64,000 nt of DNA from Streptomyces sp. RFCAC02 (GCF_004193175.1 NZ_SAUH01000001.1:5365501-5429500); one strand, 5' to 3'; counted from the first letter of the stretch, positions 1 to 9,953 are shown. Notes: a model not told the origin generated them from the sequence alone. A program made the numbers and translations.

Positions 1-781
1 CGGGCTCGCGGCACGGGGGCTCGTCCCCTGGCTCCTCCCGGACAACCTCTACGACGGCCTGCTCTTCCTGTGCCTCGTGCCGTCGACGGTGCAGTCGTCC
101 ATAGCCTTCACCTCCATGGCCGGGGGGAACGTCCCCGCCGCGATAGCCGCCGGCTCGTTCTCCAGCCTCCTCGGCATCCTCGTCACACCGCTGCTGGCCG
201 CCGCACTCATCGGCGCGAGCGGCGGCTTCTCCGCCGACTCCCTGCTGGCCATCGTCTGCCAGCTCCTGCTGCCCTTCGTCGCCGGGCAGCTCCTGCGCCG
301 CTGGATCGGCGGCTTCGTGAAACGGCACAAACCGACGCTGTCGCTGGTGGACCGGGGCTCCATCCTCGTGGTCGTCTACGCCGCCTTCAGCGAGGGCATG
401 ACGGCCGGCGTCTGGAGCGAGGTGAGCTGGCCCCGCCTCGTCGCCCTGCTCGGCGTCCAGGGCGTCCTGCTCACGATCATGCTCACGCTCACCGGGTACG
501 GGGCGCGGCGCCTCGGGTTCGGCCGCGCCGACCGGCTCGCGATCGTCTTCGCCGGGTCGAAGAAGTCCCTCGCCTCGGGACTCCCCATGGCCGGGGTGAT
601 CTTCACCGAGCACACCGCGCTCGCCGTGCTGCCGCTGATGATGTTCCACCAGCTCCAGCTCATCGTGTGCGCGGTGCTCGCGCGGCGCTGGGGACGGTCC
701 GCCGACGCGCCCGCCGCCGCTCCTCAGGACGCCGGGGCCGGAGCCGGGGCGGCGAGCACGAGCCGTTCCGCGCCGGCGTAG
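1..781 (+). CDS. Bile acid:sodium symporter family protein (3' part; start lies outside the window)
   Basis: The reading frame is open from base 2, so the true start is upstream of the window. The visible part (about 259 residues) is a multi-pass membrane protein. It has alternating hydrophobic helices and the conserved stretch with SIAFTS, then GGNVPAAI, then LLGILVTP that is typical of SBF-like (BASS) transporters. A second Gly/Ser-rich signature, [13 protein letters not shown], matches the other conserved crossover region of the family. The usual role is sodium-coupled uptake of an organic anion across the cytoplasmic membrane; the substrate cannot be told from sequence. The last 58 bases overlap tail-to-tail with fdhD on the other strand, and the Ala-rich C-terminus falls in that overlap. 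Confidence 0.85.
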   Translation, partial: GLAARGLVPWLLPDNLYDGLLFLCLVPSTVQSSIAFTSMAGGNVPAAIAAGSFSSLLGILVTPLLAAALIGASGGFSADSLLAIVCQLLLPFVAGQLLRRWIGGFVKRHKPTLSLVDRGSILVVVYAAFSEGMTAGVWSEVSWPRLVALLGVQGVLLTIMLTLTGYGARRLGFGRADRLAIVFAGSKKSLASGLPMAGVIFTEHTALAVLPLMMFHQLQLIVCAVLARRWGRSADAPAAAPQDAGAGAGAASTSRSAPA

Positions 782-1581
782 ACGTTCATCGACGCGCCGC
801 GCAGGAAACCCACCAGCGTCAGACCCGCCTCCTGCGCCAGGTCGACGGCCAGCGCGGAGGGCGCGGAGACCGCGGCGAGCACCGGCACACCCGCCATCAC
901 GGCCTTCTGCGCCAGCTCGAACGACGCACGCCCTGACACCAGCAGCACCGCGTCCCGCAGCGGCAGCAGCCCCCGCTCCAGGGCACGCCCCACCAGCTTG
1001 TCCACCGCGTTGTGCCGGCCGACGTCCTCCCGCGCGTCCAGCAGCTCGCCGTCCCCGGAGAACAGCCCCGCCGCGTGCAGCCCGCCCGTCCGCGCGAACA
1101 CGCGCTGCGCCGCCCGCAACCGGTCCGGCAGCGCCGCGAGCGTCTCCGGCGCGAGACGCGGGCCGCCCGCCAGGGGCAGCGGCCAGCGGGCCGTCGTGCG
1201 CACCGCGTCCAGGCTGGCCTTGCCGCACACACCGCACGACGAGGTCGTGTACACGTTGCGCTCCAGGGACGCGGCGGGCGGCGCCACCCCGTCGGCCAGC
1301 CGCACGTCCACGACGTTGTACGTGTTGCGGCCGTCGTCGTCCGCGGCGCCCGCGCAGTAGGTGACCCGCGCGACCTCGGCCCGGCCGGCGATCACCCCCT
1401 CCGACACCAGGAAGCCCGCGGCCAGCGCGAAGTCGTCCCCCGGGGTCCGCATCGTCACGGCGAGCGGACGCCCGTTCACCCGGATCTCCAGCGGTTCCTC
1501 GCCCACCAGGGTGTCGGCGCGCTCTGACACGGCGCCGTTCCTGACCCGGACGGTGCGGCGGCGTTCGGTGACCCTTCCCAT
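724..1581 (-). CDS. fdhD: FdhD, formate dehydrogenase accessory sulfurtransferase
   Basis: This 285-aa protein has the FdhD hallmarks: SSCGVCGK with the Cys pair at residues 116 and 119, then [11 protein letters not shown] and [12 protein letters not shown]. FdhD carries sulfur from the IscS desulfurase to the molybdenum bis-MGD cofactor, which formate dehydrogenases need for activity, and it acts in the cytoplasm. The length is normal for the family. The ATG at 1579-1581 has no obvious Shine-Dalgarno sequence, and CATGAT lies about 7 bases upstream, so a leaderless transcript is possible. The formate dehydrogenase itself is not in the window. The 3' end overlaps the convergent symporter gene. 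Confidence 0.95.
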   Translation of the reverse strand: MGRVTERRRTVRVRNGAVSERADTLVGEEPLEIRVNGRPLAVTMRTPGDDFALAAGFLVSEGVIAGRAEVARVTYCAGAADDDGRNTYNVVDVRLADGVAPPAASLERNVYTTSSCGVCGKASLDAVRTTARWPLPLAGGPRLAPETLAALPDRLRAAQRVFARTGGLHAAGLFSGDGELLDAREDVGRHNAVDKLVGRALERGLLPLRDAVLLVSGRASFELAQKAVMAGVPVLAAVSAPSALAVDLAQEAGLTLVGFLRGASMNVYAGAERLVLAAPAPAPAS

Positions 1582-1592
1582 GCCGCCATCAT

Positions 1593-1627
1593 GCCCCCGC
1601 GCGGCGCCGGCCGCGCCGCGCGGGGGC
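1593..1627 (-). terminator. Hairpin terminator after the GH115 gene
   Basis: A perfect 14-bp inverted repeat (1593-1606 with 1614-1627, 7-base loop) lies between the GH115 stop and the fdhD start. It has no U tract, as is usual for Streptomyces hairpins. It probably separates the two same-strand transcripts. Confidence 0.6.
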
Positions 1628-1638
1628 GGACGGGGCCG

Positions 1639-4600
1639 TCAGTCCCGCACGCGCAGGCTCTCGGGCGGGCCGAGGTAGCTCGGGCGCAGGCCGCCGGTGT
1701 CCACCACCAGCTTCTGCAGGACGACGGTCGGGTCGACCATCCAGAACTTCAGGGTGTGCCGGCCCGGCCCGTCGATCGTGTGGGTCGTGCGGGTCAGGTT
1801 CACGTTGTCGGACGTGTTCCGCTCCCACTGCCGGTTCATGGTCGTGTCGTCCGCGCCGGTGACCTCGGTGACGTTCACCCGCTGCGGATCGTCGTCGTCG
1901 AACGAGACCGCGTAGGTGAGGCCGTCCGTCGGCAGCACGTTGTTGCGCGGCGACAGGTACGCCAGCACGGTCACCTCGCCCGGCGTGAACAGCGTCAGCT
2001 CGTACTCCAGGCGCGGCGAACGGCCGCCCGGCGTGCGGCGCCGCGCCGTGACGGGGAACGGCGTCATGCCGTCGCCCGTGCGGCCGATGTCCGGGATGCG
2101 CGTCCAGCGCACGCCGCCCGAGTCCACGGCGCGGTCGTAGTGCGCCGCCTCGATCGACACGTAGCCGTTCGCCTCCACGAAACCGCGCGGACCGTGCCGG
2201 CCCGCCTCGGGACGGACCACCACAGCCGACACCTCGACGCTCGTGCCCGCGCCCGTCACGGTCAGCGGCACCGTCGTACGGCCGCGCGGCGCCCGGTCGA
2301 AGTCCACGGCCACGGTCAGCCGCACCTGCGTCTCCACACGGCCCGCCGGCTCGGAGACGGTCACCCACGGTTCGGCGGACTCCACTCGGTAGTCGAACGG
2401 CTCGCCGCCCCGGTTGAACACCTCGATGTACTGCTCCGGCTGGCTCTGGTACGGGCTGAACTCCGGCAGCACCGCCGCCTCCGCCGCGGTCGGCCACCAC
2501 AGCGCCGACCCGTCGACCGCCACCCCCATCTCGGCCCCCGCGCGCGGCGCGATCCTGCGCACCGGCGGGTACACCTCGTCCGGGAGGGCGACGTTGTCCC
2601 GCTCCGGCTGCTGCCAGGGCGCGTTCGGGCCGTAGCGCTCGACGTCCCCGTAGCCGATCTTGGGCTGCGTCTGGAAGCCGTGCCACTTCCCGTCGGCGAG
2701 CGTGTTGTTGTAGTAGTCCGACATGGCCTGGTCGTCGGCGAACCGGGCGTCCGTGGCGTCGGCGAGGCCGTTTGCCGCCACCCGGCCCTGCTCGGCGTAC
2801 AGCAGGCTCGTGAACTCGGCGGAGCGCAGGGCGTACAGGTTCGCCGACGCCTCCACCTGGTACTGCACGAGCTGGTAGTACGCGTCCTGGTACGCGGCCG
2901 GCAGCCGCTCGCCGATGCGCTGCGCCCGCTCGTCCAGCTGCTCCCACTCGTCGGTGACCCGCTCGATCTCGCGGTAGTCGGTGAGGCTGAACGGCGTGGC
3001 GCGGTCGTCGTACACCACCGCCGACGCGTCGGTCGCCGGGTCCTTCGCCGGGTCGAGGGTGATGCGGCGGTTCAGCAGCTCCGGCTTGCGGCGGGACTGC
3101 AGGACGCCGTAGGTGTGCAGGACCCCGGCGATGTCCTCGGCGTGCTCCTCGCCGAAGTTCTCGGCGGCGTACCGGCGTTCCCAGTCGTGCAGGCCGTCGA
3201 CCGGGAAGGCCCCGGGATCCCAGGCGAAGTCGAGGAAGAACTGCAGCGGCAGCTCCTCGGCCTTCATGTCGCCGACGTTCACGACCCACAGGCGGTCGAT
3301 GCCGGCGGTGTGCGCGAGGTTCAGCTGCTCCCAGGTGGAGGCGAGGTTGACGGTGTCGACCCACTTGTAGTTGCGGCCGCCGCCGACGTAGTCGAAGTGG
3401 TAGTACATGCCGTATCCGCCGGACCTCGCGGGCAGCGAGGGGTCGGGGACCTTGCGGAGGTTGCCCCAGTTGTCGTCGCAGAAGATGACGGTCACGTCGT
3501 CCGGCGGGCGCAGTCCCTCGGTCCAGTAGCGCTGGACCTCCTTGTACAGCGTCTGGACCTGCGGTATGCCGGTGATGTCGGGGCCGGCCAGCTCGGTGAG
3601 GATCTCCCGCTGGGCGGCCAGGATCGACTCCATCAGCTCGATGCCGTCGCCGTCGGGCAGGCTCACGTCGCCGTTGCCGCGCATGCCGAGCGTGACGACG
3701 CCCTCGAAGTCCTCGTCGACCATGCGGCGGATGCCGTCGCGCCAGTACTCCTTGATGGCCTCGCCGTTGCGGCGGAAGCTCCACTCGCCGGTGCCGCCGT
3801 ACGGGTCGTGGCCGGGCGTCGTGATGTTCCCCGCGGCGTCGCGCTGTGCGGCGACCGCGTGCCGGTTCCACTCCTCGATGCCGCGCATCATGGGCGCCTC
3901 GTGGGAGGTGCCCATGACGATGCCGTACTCCTTCGCGACGGCGTGGTTGCGCGGGTCGTCCTCGGCGAACGCGCGGCCCCACACGGCGGGCCAGAAGTAG
4001 TTGGCGCGCAGCCGCAGCATCACCTCGAAGACCTGCTTGTGGAACGCGCTGTTGAAGCCGCCCTCGTGGCCGGGGGCGAGGCCGGGGCCGAAGAACGCGG
4101 GTGCCCACGTGCCGAGCGCGGGGTTCTCGTCGTTGATGAAGAAGCCGCGGTACTTCACGGCGGGTGTGCCCTGCGTGTGGCGGCCGGGCAGGGCGTACAC
4201 GCGCTCGTGCCGGGGGAGCGGCACGTCGTCCCACCAGTACCAGGGGGAGACGCCGAGCTGCCGCGACGCCTCGTACACGCCGTAGATCGTGCCGCGCTGG
4301 TCGCTGCCCGCGATGACCAGGGCGCGGCGGACGCCGGGCAGCGGGTTGCGGACCAGTTGCTCGCGCGTCGTCTCCCACTTCCCGGCGATGCCGTCGACGT
4401 CCAGCTTGCCGTCCTCGACCAGCCGGTCGATCAGCGGGCTGCGGCCGATCGTGCCGATGATGACGAGTTCGTCCCCCGCGCGGGCGGCCGGTCGTGGGCG
4501 AGCGCCGGTTCGACGCCGGTGACGCGTTCGATGTCGGCCCGCAGGTCGCCCACGGCCCGCAGGACGCCGGGGTGGTCGTCCGAGCTGACCAGGACGGGGG

Positions 4601-4787
4601 CCGCCCTGCCGTCGGCCACGAGCGTGAGGGCGCCGGGCTGCCAGGAGGTCGACAGAAACCGGGACGCGGAGGCCGCGCCCCCGTGGCCGGCGGGGTGGGC
4701 GGGCGCCGCTGCCGCGGCGCCCGTGGTGGCGGCGGTGGCCGCGACGGTCAGGGGGAGGAGTCCGAGGAAGGAACGGCGGCTCGTCAT
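1639..4787 (-). pseudogene. Secreted GH115 xylan alpha-1,2-glucuronidase, interrupted by a single-base frameshift
   Basis: Most of this roughly 1050-residue gene encodes a glycosyl hydrolase family 115 protein, with stretches such as YRGFFINDE, HEAPMM and FCDDNWGN and a C-terminal GH115 beta domain. GH115 enzymes remove (4-O-methyl-)glucuronic acid side chains from xylan. The N-terminus lies in another frame. From the ATG at 4787 it reads MTSRRSFLGLLPL, a twin-arginine-type signal peptide, and then the start of the GH115 domain (LVADGRAAPVLVSSDD). The frames join if one base is added at the C5 run 4473-4477: PPARG then meets DELVIIGT. A single-frame reading from about 4803 gives an Arg/Pro-rich nonsense N-terminus. 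A real null mutation or a homopolymer sequencing error are both possible; I favour the latter because two other genes here show the same defect. Confidence 0.85.
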
Positions 4788-5137
4788 GGGTTCGTGGCTC
4801 CACACGGGGAGGTTGGACCGAAAGTTTTCAGACGGATTCCGGTAGCACCCCTTCGGGGTTCCGCATGAAGCTAATGACGCGGCATGCCCAGGTCAATAGT
4901 CGGTGAACGGTCGGTTCCGCCGGCCGGCCGTGTCACCGCAGCATTGACGGGATGACCTGCCGGACTCGGCCGGCTCCGGAAATTTTCGGTCCGCGACCCG
5001 GGCGGGGAACCGCCGGCGCGCTGGATGCGTGCCCGGACCGCGGTTGAGCGGGCGTCCGGCTGGACAGGATGGGGAACGGGCGCGCCGTATCGCTCCGCGC
5101 CCCGGCCCGCGCGGCCGGACGACGGACGGGGGCTCCC
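4788..5137. other. Intergenic region between GH115 and the leader peptide
   Basis: About 350 bases with no convincing gene. It holds the GH115 5' region with the possible operator at 4819-4829 and a small hairpin (ACCCC 4847-4851, loop TTC, GGGGT 4855-4859) that would lie in the GH115 leader RNA or promoter. The stretch 4866-4990 is relatively AT-rich, consistent with divergent promoters. I cannot assign exact promoter elements. Confidence 0.5.
4819..4829 (-). promoter_or_regulatory. Possible xylan-responsive (BxlR-type) operator
   Basis: CGAAAGTTTTC lies about 32 bases upstream of the GH115 ATG. It is an imperfect palindrome resembling the CGAA-N-TTCG type elements described at Streptomyces xylanase genes. 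That match and the substrate of the downstream enzyme support it; the symmetry is imperfect, so this is an inference. Confidence 0.35.
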
Positions 5138-5263
5138 ATGGGCGACGGAGGACCGGCGGCCGACTGCCCGGCGCCGCACCCGCCCCTGCTCACCTCGCGC
5201 CGTCACATCGACCTGCTGCGCGTGTGCAGCACCGGCTGTACGCCGGCCCGAGCGTCCCGGTAG
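5138..5263 (+). CDS. Putative Cys-containing regulatory leader peptide
   Basis: A 41-codon ORF starting at the ATG at 5138 ends in SRRHIDLLRVCSTGC, then TPARASR. The RRH-(I/V)-DL-x-R-x-x-S/C signature is that of the actinobacterial 'putative leader peptide' family found upstream of sulfur- and thiol-metabolism genes. Two Cys codons (TGC, TGT) close to the end fit cysteine-sensing attenuation. A short hairpin (5264-5268 with 5273-5277) starts immediately after the TAG stop, and the next gene begins 66 bases later. A longer frame opens at ATG 5069, but family members are short, so 5138 is preferred; the GGGGG at about -12 could serve as ribosome site. The motif match is seen directly; the sensing role is inferred. 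Confidence 0.6.
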   Translation: MGDGGPAADCPAPHPPLLTSRRHIDLLRVCSTGCTPARASR

Positions 5264-5329
5264 GCCCGTGCGCGGGCGTGTTCCCGCCGCGCCCCCGCCG
5301 TCCCGTCCCGCCCCCCCCGAGGGAGAGCC

Positions 5330-6208
5330 ATGTCCGCGAACCCGTCGTCCCCCCTGCCGCACGCCATCCGCGTCCGCATCGGCCCCGACACCGACCACGG
5401 ATACGATCCCGCGCCCCACCGCTACCACCTGTACCTGGCCCTCTCCTGTCCGGATTCCCTGGGCATCGCCATCACGCACGCCCTCCTGGGCCTGGCCGAC
5501 CGCATGCCCGTGACCCTGCTGCCTCCCGTCCCCGACACCGCGGACGGCGGGTACCGCGCCCTGCGCGACGCGTACGCCGCGACGAGCCACCGGCACCCCG
5601 GCCCCGCTGCCGCCCCGGCCCTCACCGACCGCTGGACCGGCCGCGTCGTCAGCAATCACGCCCCCGACATACGCCACGACCTGGCCGTCCGCTTCCCCGG
5701 CGGCGGCGCCGACCTGCGTCCGGCCGGCGCGGCGGAGGCCGTCGACACCGTCGCCGGGCTCTGCGACCGGGGCGTCACGGCGGCGGCCCAGCGCGCAGGC
5801 GCCACGGATCCGGGCCCCGAGCGGGACGCGGCGCTCGCCCGGCTGTTCGCCTCCCTCGACCTCCTGGAGGAACGCCTCGCGCACGGCCGCCCCTACCTCC
5901 TCGGCGACACCCCCACGGCGGCCGACATCCACCTGTGGGTGACGCTCGTCCACCTCGACCTCGTGCACCGCTGGCACCTCGACGCCGCGGCCGTCCACCG
6001 GCTCGCCGACCGGGCGGGACTGTGGGCGTACGCCCGCCGCCTCCTCGCCGAGCCGGCGTTCGGCGGGCTGCTGCGCCCCGACGACATCACCCGCAGGCAC
6101 CACCACCGCTGCCGCGGCCGGGAGGCGGCGGGCGCGGCCGTGCAGATCGTGGACTGGAACACTCCCGTGGCCGCGCTGCCCGCTCCCTCGGATCGCCGGC
6201 CGCGCTGA
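5330..6208 (+). CDS. Glutathionyl-hydroquinone reductase-like GST protein
   Basis: A 292-aa protein of the ECM4/YqjG branch of the glutathione-S-transferase superfamily. The N-terminal thioredoxin-like part has RYHLYLALSCPDS with the candidate catalytic Cys40, in place of the classical ACPWAHR. The C-terminal helical GST domain contains LDLLEERL, then YLLGDTPTAADIHLWVTL. Relatives reduce glutathionyl- (or, in actinomycetes, possibly mycothiol-) hydroquinones. The motif is divergent and the C-terminal tail RHHHRCRGRE is unusual, so the substrate is uncertain. The gene follows a Cys-rich leader peptide, which suggests control by thiol status. GAGGGAG at 5317-5323 is the ribosome site for the ATG. 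Confidence 0.75.
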   Translation: MSANPSSPLPHAIRVRIGPDTDHGYDPAPHRYHLYLALSCPDSLGIAITHALLGLADRMPVTLLPPVPDTADGGYRALRDAYAATSHRHPGPAAAPALTDRWTGRVVSNHAPDIRHDLAVRFPGGGADLRPAGAAEAVDTVAGLCDRGVTAAAQRAGATDPGPERDAALARLFASLDLLEERLAHGRPYLLGDTPTAADIHLWVTLVHLDLVHRWHLDAAAVHRLADRAGLWAYARRLLAEPAFGGLLRPDDITRRHHHRCRGREAAGAAVQIVDWNTPVAALPAPSDRRPR

Positions 6209-6283
6209 GGGGCCGGAGGGGAGCTTCCGGCGGGAACGAGTAGGATCGCCGGAAATTCGTGCAATCAGCCGATAGGAGGGTCC

Positions 6284-6688
6284 GTGTCCGCAGTGACCGG
6301 CACGGCCGATCTGCTCGTGCTCCTCTCCCTGGCCGTCACCCTGCTGGCCGGCGTCCCCTTCCTGCGCGACGAACGGCTGCGGCGGCACGGCGTGCGTGTG
6401 GTCGGCGAAGTCGTCGCCCACGGGGCGCCGGGCCACCGCCGCGCGCGGTACGCCGTGGCCTTCACCACCCTGACCGGCCAGCACGTCCGCCACGAGACCC
6501 GCGCGAGGGCCACGCCGCCCGCCGTCGGACGGGCGCTCACCGTCCTGTACGACCCGCGCCGCCCCCGGCACGCCGCCCCCGCCCACCGTGTCGACCCGTA
6601 CGGCCGGTGGGCGAGGGTCCTCGTGCCCTGCGCGGCCGCGGTGTGCGTGCTGGCCGCCGCGGCGCGGATCGTGTGCGCGTTCCTCTGA
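6284..6688 (+). CDS. DUF3592 domain membrane protein
   Basis: A 134-aa protein with one hydrophobic helix at each end (residues about 9-25 and 111-133) flanking a small soluble domain. It has GVRVVGEVV, then YAVAFTTLTGQ, then VLYDPRRPRHA, the usual DUF3592 order. The function of this family is unknown. The GTG at 6284 is chosen because AGGAGGG sits 4 bases upstream. A TAGGAT at 6241-6246 could be its -10 element. It ends 6 bases before the stop of the convergent fadD-like gene. Confidence 0.75.
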   Translation: MSAVTGTADLLVLLSLAVTLLAGVPFLRDERLRRHGVRVVGEVVAHGAPGHRRARYAVAFTTLTGQHVRHETRARATPPAVGRALTVLYDPRRPRHAAPAHRVDPYGRWARVLVPCAAAVCVLAAAARIVCAFL

Positions 6689-6694
6689 GACGGC

Positions 6695-8605
6695 TCAGGG
6701 GTACAGGCGCGCGATCTCCCCGGCGTACGCCTCGGCCACCGCGCGCCGCCGCACCTTGAGCGACGGCGTCAGCAGTCCGTTCTCCTCGGTGAACGCGCCC
6801 GGCAGGATCACGAACCGCCGGATCGACTCGGCCCGCGACACCGCCGCGTTCGCGTGGTCCACCGCCCGCTGCACGTCCGCCCGCAGCTCCGGGTCGTCGC
6901 ACAGCTCGGCCGGCGGTGTGCCGGGCGGCCGCCCGCGCACCGCGAGCCAGTGCGCGAGCGCGTCCGGCTCCAGCGTGACCAGCGCGGCGACGTACGGCCG
7001 CCCGTCGCCGACGACCATGCACGGCCCGACCGGCGGGCGGCTGCGCAGCCGGTCCTCCAGGACGGCGGGCGACACGTTCTTGCCGCCGCTCGTGACGATC
7101 AGGTCCTTCTTCCGCCCCGTGATCGTGAGGTGCCCGTCGCCGTCGAGGCCGCCGAGGTCGCCGGTCGCGAACCAGGCGTCGCCGTCGAGGGCGCGGGCGG
7201 TCGCCGCGGCGTCGTTCCAGTAGGACCGGAACACGATCCCGCCGCGCACCAGGACCTCGCCGTCGTCGGCGATCCGCACCGCCGTGCCGGGCACCGGGCG
7301 CCCCACCGTCCCCGGGCGCGGCTCCAGCGGGGGCGTGAGCGTGGTCGCCGACGTCGTCTCGGTGAGGCCGTAGCCCTCGTAGACGACGACGCCGCAGCCG
7401 AAGAAGAAGAGGTTGAGCCGGGGGTCGAGCGGCGACCCGCCGCTGATCGCGTACCGCAGCCGCCCGCCGAGCGCCGCCCGTACGCGCCGGTACACCAGCA
7501 GGTCGTACAGCGCGTGCGCGAGCCGCAGCCCGACGCCGGGGCCGCGGCCGCCCCCGTGGAACGCCCGCAGTTCGGCCTCCGCGAACCGCACCGCGATCCG
7601 GTCGGCCCGGTCGAACGACGCCGCGCGCCCCATCCGCTCCGCCTGCGCGCGGCCCGTCGCGTGGATCTTCTCGAACAGGTACGGCACCCCGATGACGAAC
7701 GTCGGCCGGAACGACGCCAGCTCCGGCCGCAGCTCATCGGGCCGCACGCTCGGGCAGTGCCCGATCTCGATGCGCGCCGCGAGGCACGCGATCTGGATGG
7801 TGCGGCCGAGGATGTGCGCCAGCGGCAGGAAGATCAGCGTGGTCGGGGTCTGGCGCGTGACCTCATCGAAGACGGGTTTCAGCAGCTCCACGAGGTTCGC
7901 CGTCTCGGCGCTCAGGTTCGCGTGCGTGATGACGCAGCCCCTGGGGCGCCCCGTCGTGCCCGAGGTGTACACGATCGTCGCGACGCCGTCGGGGCCGAGC
8001 CCGGCGCGGCGGGCGGTCACCGCGTCGTCGGGCACGTCACGGCCGAGCGCCGTCAGCTCGTCCAGCGCGCCGTCGTCGATCCGCCACAGGCGGCGGTCGC
8101 CGCAGACGCCCCGCGCGGTCGCCTCGTTCTCCGCCGTCTCCACGACGACGAACTCCGCGCCCGAGTCCCGCAGGATCCAGTCGATCTGCTCGGCGGACGA
8201 CGTCGCGTACACGGGAACGCTCTGCCCGCCGGCCGCCCAGATCGCGAAGTCGAGGACCGCCCACTCGTACCGTGTGCGCGCCATCAGGGCGACCCGGCCG
8301 CCCGGCGCGAGTCCGGCGGCGATCAGCCCCTTGGCGACGCCCGTCACCTCGCGCGCGAACACGGCGGCGGTCACCGCCTCCCACCGCCCGCCGCCGGCCG
8401 CCCTGCGGCGGGCCACGACCGCGCCGGGCGCCTGTGCCGCGTTGGTGAACGGGATGTCCGCCGTACTGCCCGCGGCCGGCGGCGGCACCAGCGCCGGCAC
8501 CCGCGCCTCCCGCACCACCCCGTTCTCGCGGACCGTCTCCACCACCGCCCGCCGGCCGAGGTCGCGCCGCCGCGCGGCCCTCCGCAGATCACGCCGCGCA
8601 CCCAT
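6695..8605 (-). CDS. Long-chain fatty acid--CoA ligase (AMP-forming)
   Basis: A 636-aa member of the ANL adenylating superfamily. The P-loop motif YTSGTTGRPRG, the YGLTETT motif, the FATGDLGG hinge region and the C-terminal GRKKDLIVTSGGKNVSP motif are all present and in order. It activates a fatty acid to acyl-AMP and then acyl-CoA in the cytoplasm or at the membrane. The ATG follows the thiolase stop by a single base (TGACATG), so the two are one transcription and translation unit. That unit shares a control region with the FabG4-like gene, giving a set of activation, thiolysis, reduction and hydration enzymes. Chain length and exact substrate are unknown. Confidence 0.93.
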   Translation of the reverse strand: MGARRDLRRAARRRDLGRRAVVETVRENGVVREARVPALVPPPAAGSTADIPFTNAAQAPGAVVARRRAAGGGRWEAVTAAVFAREVTGVAKGLIAAGLAPGGRVALMARTRYEWAVLDFAIWAAGGQSVPVYATSSAEQIDWILRDSGAEFVVVETAENEATARGVCGDRRLWRIDDGALDELTALGRDVPDDAVTARRAGLGPDGVATIVYTSGTTGRPRGCVITHANLSAETANLVELLKPVFDEVTRQTPTTLIFLPLAHILGRTIQIACLAARIEIGHCPSVRPDELRPELASFRPTFVIGVPYLFEKIHATGRAQAERMGRAASFDRADRIAVRFAEAELRAFHGGGRGPGVGLRLAHALYDLLVYRRVRAALGGRLRYAISGGSPLDPRLNLFFFGCGVVVYEGYGLTETTSATTLTPPLEPRPGTVGRPVPGTAVRIADDGEVLVRGGIVFRSYWNDAAATARALDGDAWFATGDLGGLDGDGHLTITGRKKDLIVTSGGKNVSPAVLEDRLRSRPPVGPCMVVGDGRPYVAALVTLEPDALAHWLAVRGRPPGTPPAELCDDPELRADVQRAVDHANAAVSRAESIRRFVILPGAFTEENGLLTPSLKVRRRAVAEAYAGEIARLYP

Positions 8606-8606
8606 G

Positions 8607-9953
8607 TCAGTCAGCCCTTCCGCCGGCCGCCGTCCCCGTGCCCCGCCGCTCCGTGCCGTCGTGCTCGCCGGTGCTCTCCAGCAGCGCCGTCACGCCCTGC
8701 CCGCCGGCCGCGCAGATGGAGATCAGGCCCCGCGCGGGGCGCCGCCGCGCCAGCAGTTTCGCGAGTGTGGCGACGATCCGGCCGCCCGTCGCCGCGAACG
8801 GGTGGCCCGTCGCGAGGGAGGACCCCGCGACGTTCAGACGCTCCCGGTCCACCGGTCCCAGCGGCTCCGGGAGGCCGAGGCGCCGCTCGCAGAACTCCGG
8901 GTCCTCCCAGGCCGCGAGCGTCGCGAGGACCTGGGAGGCGAACGCCTCGTGGATCTCCACCAGGTCCAGATCCGCCAGCGTGATCCCCGCGTCGGCCAGC
9001 AGCCGCGGCACGACGTGCACGGGAGCGGTCAGCAGCCCGTCGGGACCGGCCACGAAGTCGACCGCGCCGGTGCGCACGTGGGTGAGCCACGCGAGCACGG
9101 GCAGCCCGCGCGCCGCGGCCCACTCCTCGCTCGCCAGCAGGACGGTGGCCGCGCCGTCCGTGAGCGGGGTCGAGTTCCCCGCCGTCATGGTGGCGTCCGG
9201 GCCGTCGCCGAAGACCGCGGGCAGCCGGGCCAGCCGCTCGGGCGTGCTGTCGGGCCGCATGTTCTGATCGCGCTCCAGGCCGCGGAACGGCGTCACCAGG
9301 TCGTCGAAGAAGCCGCTCTCCCAGGCCGCGGCGAGCCGGCGGTGACTGGTCGCCGCGAGCTCGTCCTGCGCGGCGCGGCCGATGCCCCACTCCCCGGCCG
9401 TCACCGCGGCGTGCTCACCCATGGAAAGGCCGGTGCGCGGCTCGGCGTTGCGCGGGATCTCCGGGACGGCGTGCCGGGGCCGCAGCCCGCCGAGCGCCCG
9501 CAGCCTGCCGCCGACCGTCCGGGCGCGGCGGGCGCGCAGCAGGAGCCGCCGCAGGCCGTCGTCCAGGGCCAGCGGGACGTCGCTCGCCGTGTCCACGCCG
9601 CCCGCGACGCCCGCGTCGATCTGGCCGAGCGCGATCTTGTTGGCGACCAGGACGACCGCTTCGAGCCCGGTGCCGCACGCCTGCTGGATGTCGTACGCCG
9701 GGGTGCGGTGGTCGAGCGCGCTGCCGAGGACGGTCTCCCGGGCGAGGTTGAAGTCCCGGCTGTGCTTGAGGACCGCGCCCGCCACGAACTCCCCGAGCGG
9801 CTCGCCCCGCAGGCCGAACCGTTCCACGAGCCCGGCGAGCGCCGCCGACAGCATCTCCTGGTTGGACGCGGTCGCGTAGGGCCCGTCCGAGCGGGCGAAG
9901 GGGATGCGGTTGCCGCCGAGGACCGCCACCCGGCGGGCCGGTGCCGCTGCCAT
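8607..9953 (-). CDS. Acetyl-CoA acetyltransferase / 3-ketoacyl-CoA thiolase (FadA2-like)
   Basis: A 448-aa thiolase. The acylated Cys93 lies in QQACGTGLEA. HEAFASQVLA and ATGHPFAATGGR supply the catalytic His residues, and CAAGGQG near the C-terminus holds the second Cys. It cleaves 3-ketoacyl-CoA or condenses acyl-CoAs. The ATG at 9951-9953 (MAAAPARRVAVLGG) is chosen because upstream codons give a non-conserved tail. Synteny with a divergent FabG4-type reductase and a MaoC hydratase mirrors the mycobacterial fadA2/fabG4/htdX arrangement. The intergenic region holds a TetR-type operator. Confidence 0.93.
   Translation of the reverse strand: MAAAPARRVAVLGGNRIPFARSDGPYATASNQEMLSAALAGLVERFGLRGEPLGEFVAGAVLKHSRDFNLARETVLGSALDHRTPAYDIQQACGTGLEAVVLVANKIALGQIDAGVAGGVDTASDVPLALDDGLRRLLLRARRARTVGGRLRALGGLRPRHAVPEIPRNAEPRTGLSMGEHAAVTAGEWGIGRAAQDELAATSHRRLAAAWESGFFDDLVTPFRGLERDQNMRPDSTPERLARLPAVFGDGPDATMTAGNSTPLTDGAATVLLASEEWAAARGLPVLAWLTHVRTGAVDFVAGPDGLLTAPVHVVPRLLADAGITLADLDLVEIHEAFASQVLATLAAWEDPEFCERRLGLPEPLGPVDRERLNVAGSSLATGHPFAATGGRIVATLAKLLARRRPARGLISICAAGGQGVTALLESTGEHDGTERRGTGTAAGGRAD

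Noticed and set aside
1639..4803. Single-frame start at about 4803 for the GH115 gene
   Set aside because: It gives an Arg/Pro-rich nonsense N-terminus of over 100 residues; the Tat-type signal peptide and domain start are in the alternate frame, so a frameshift is the better explanation.
1591..4845. Plus-strand ORF of about 1080 codons opposite the GH115 gene
   Set aside because: Antisense shadow; Val/Arg/His-rich with no domain, while the other strand encodes a clear GH115 protein.
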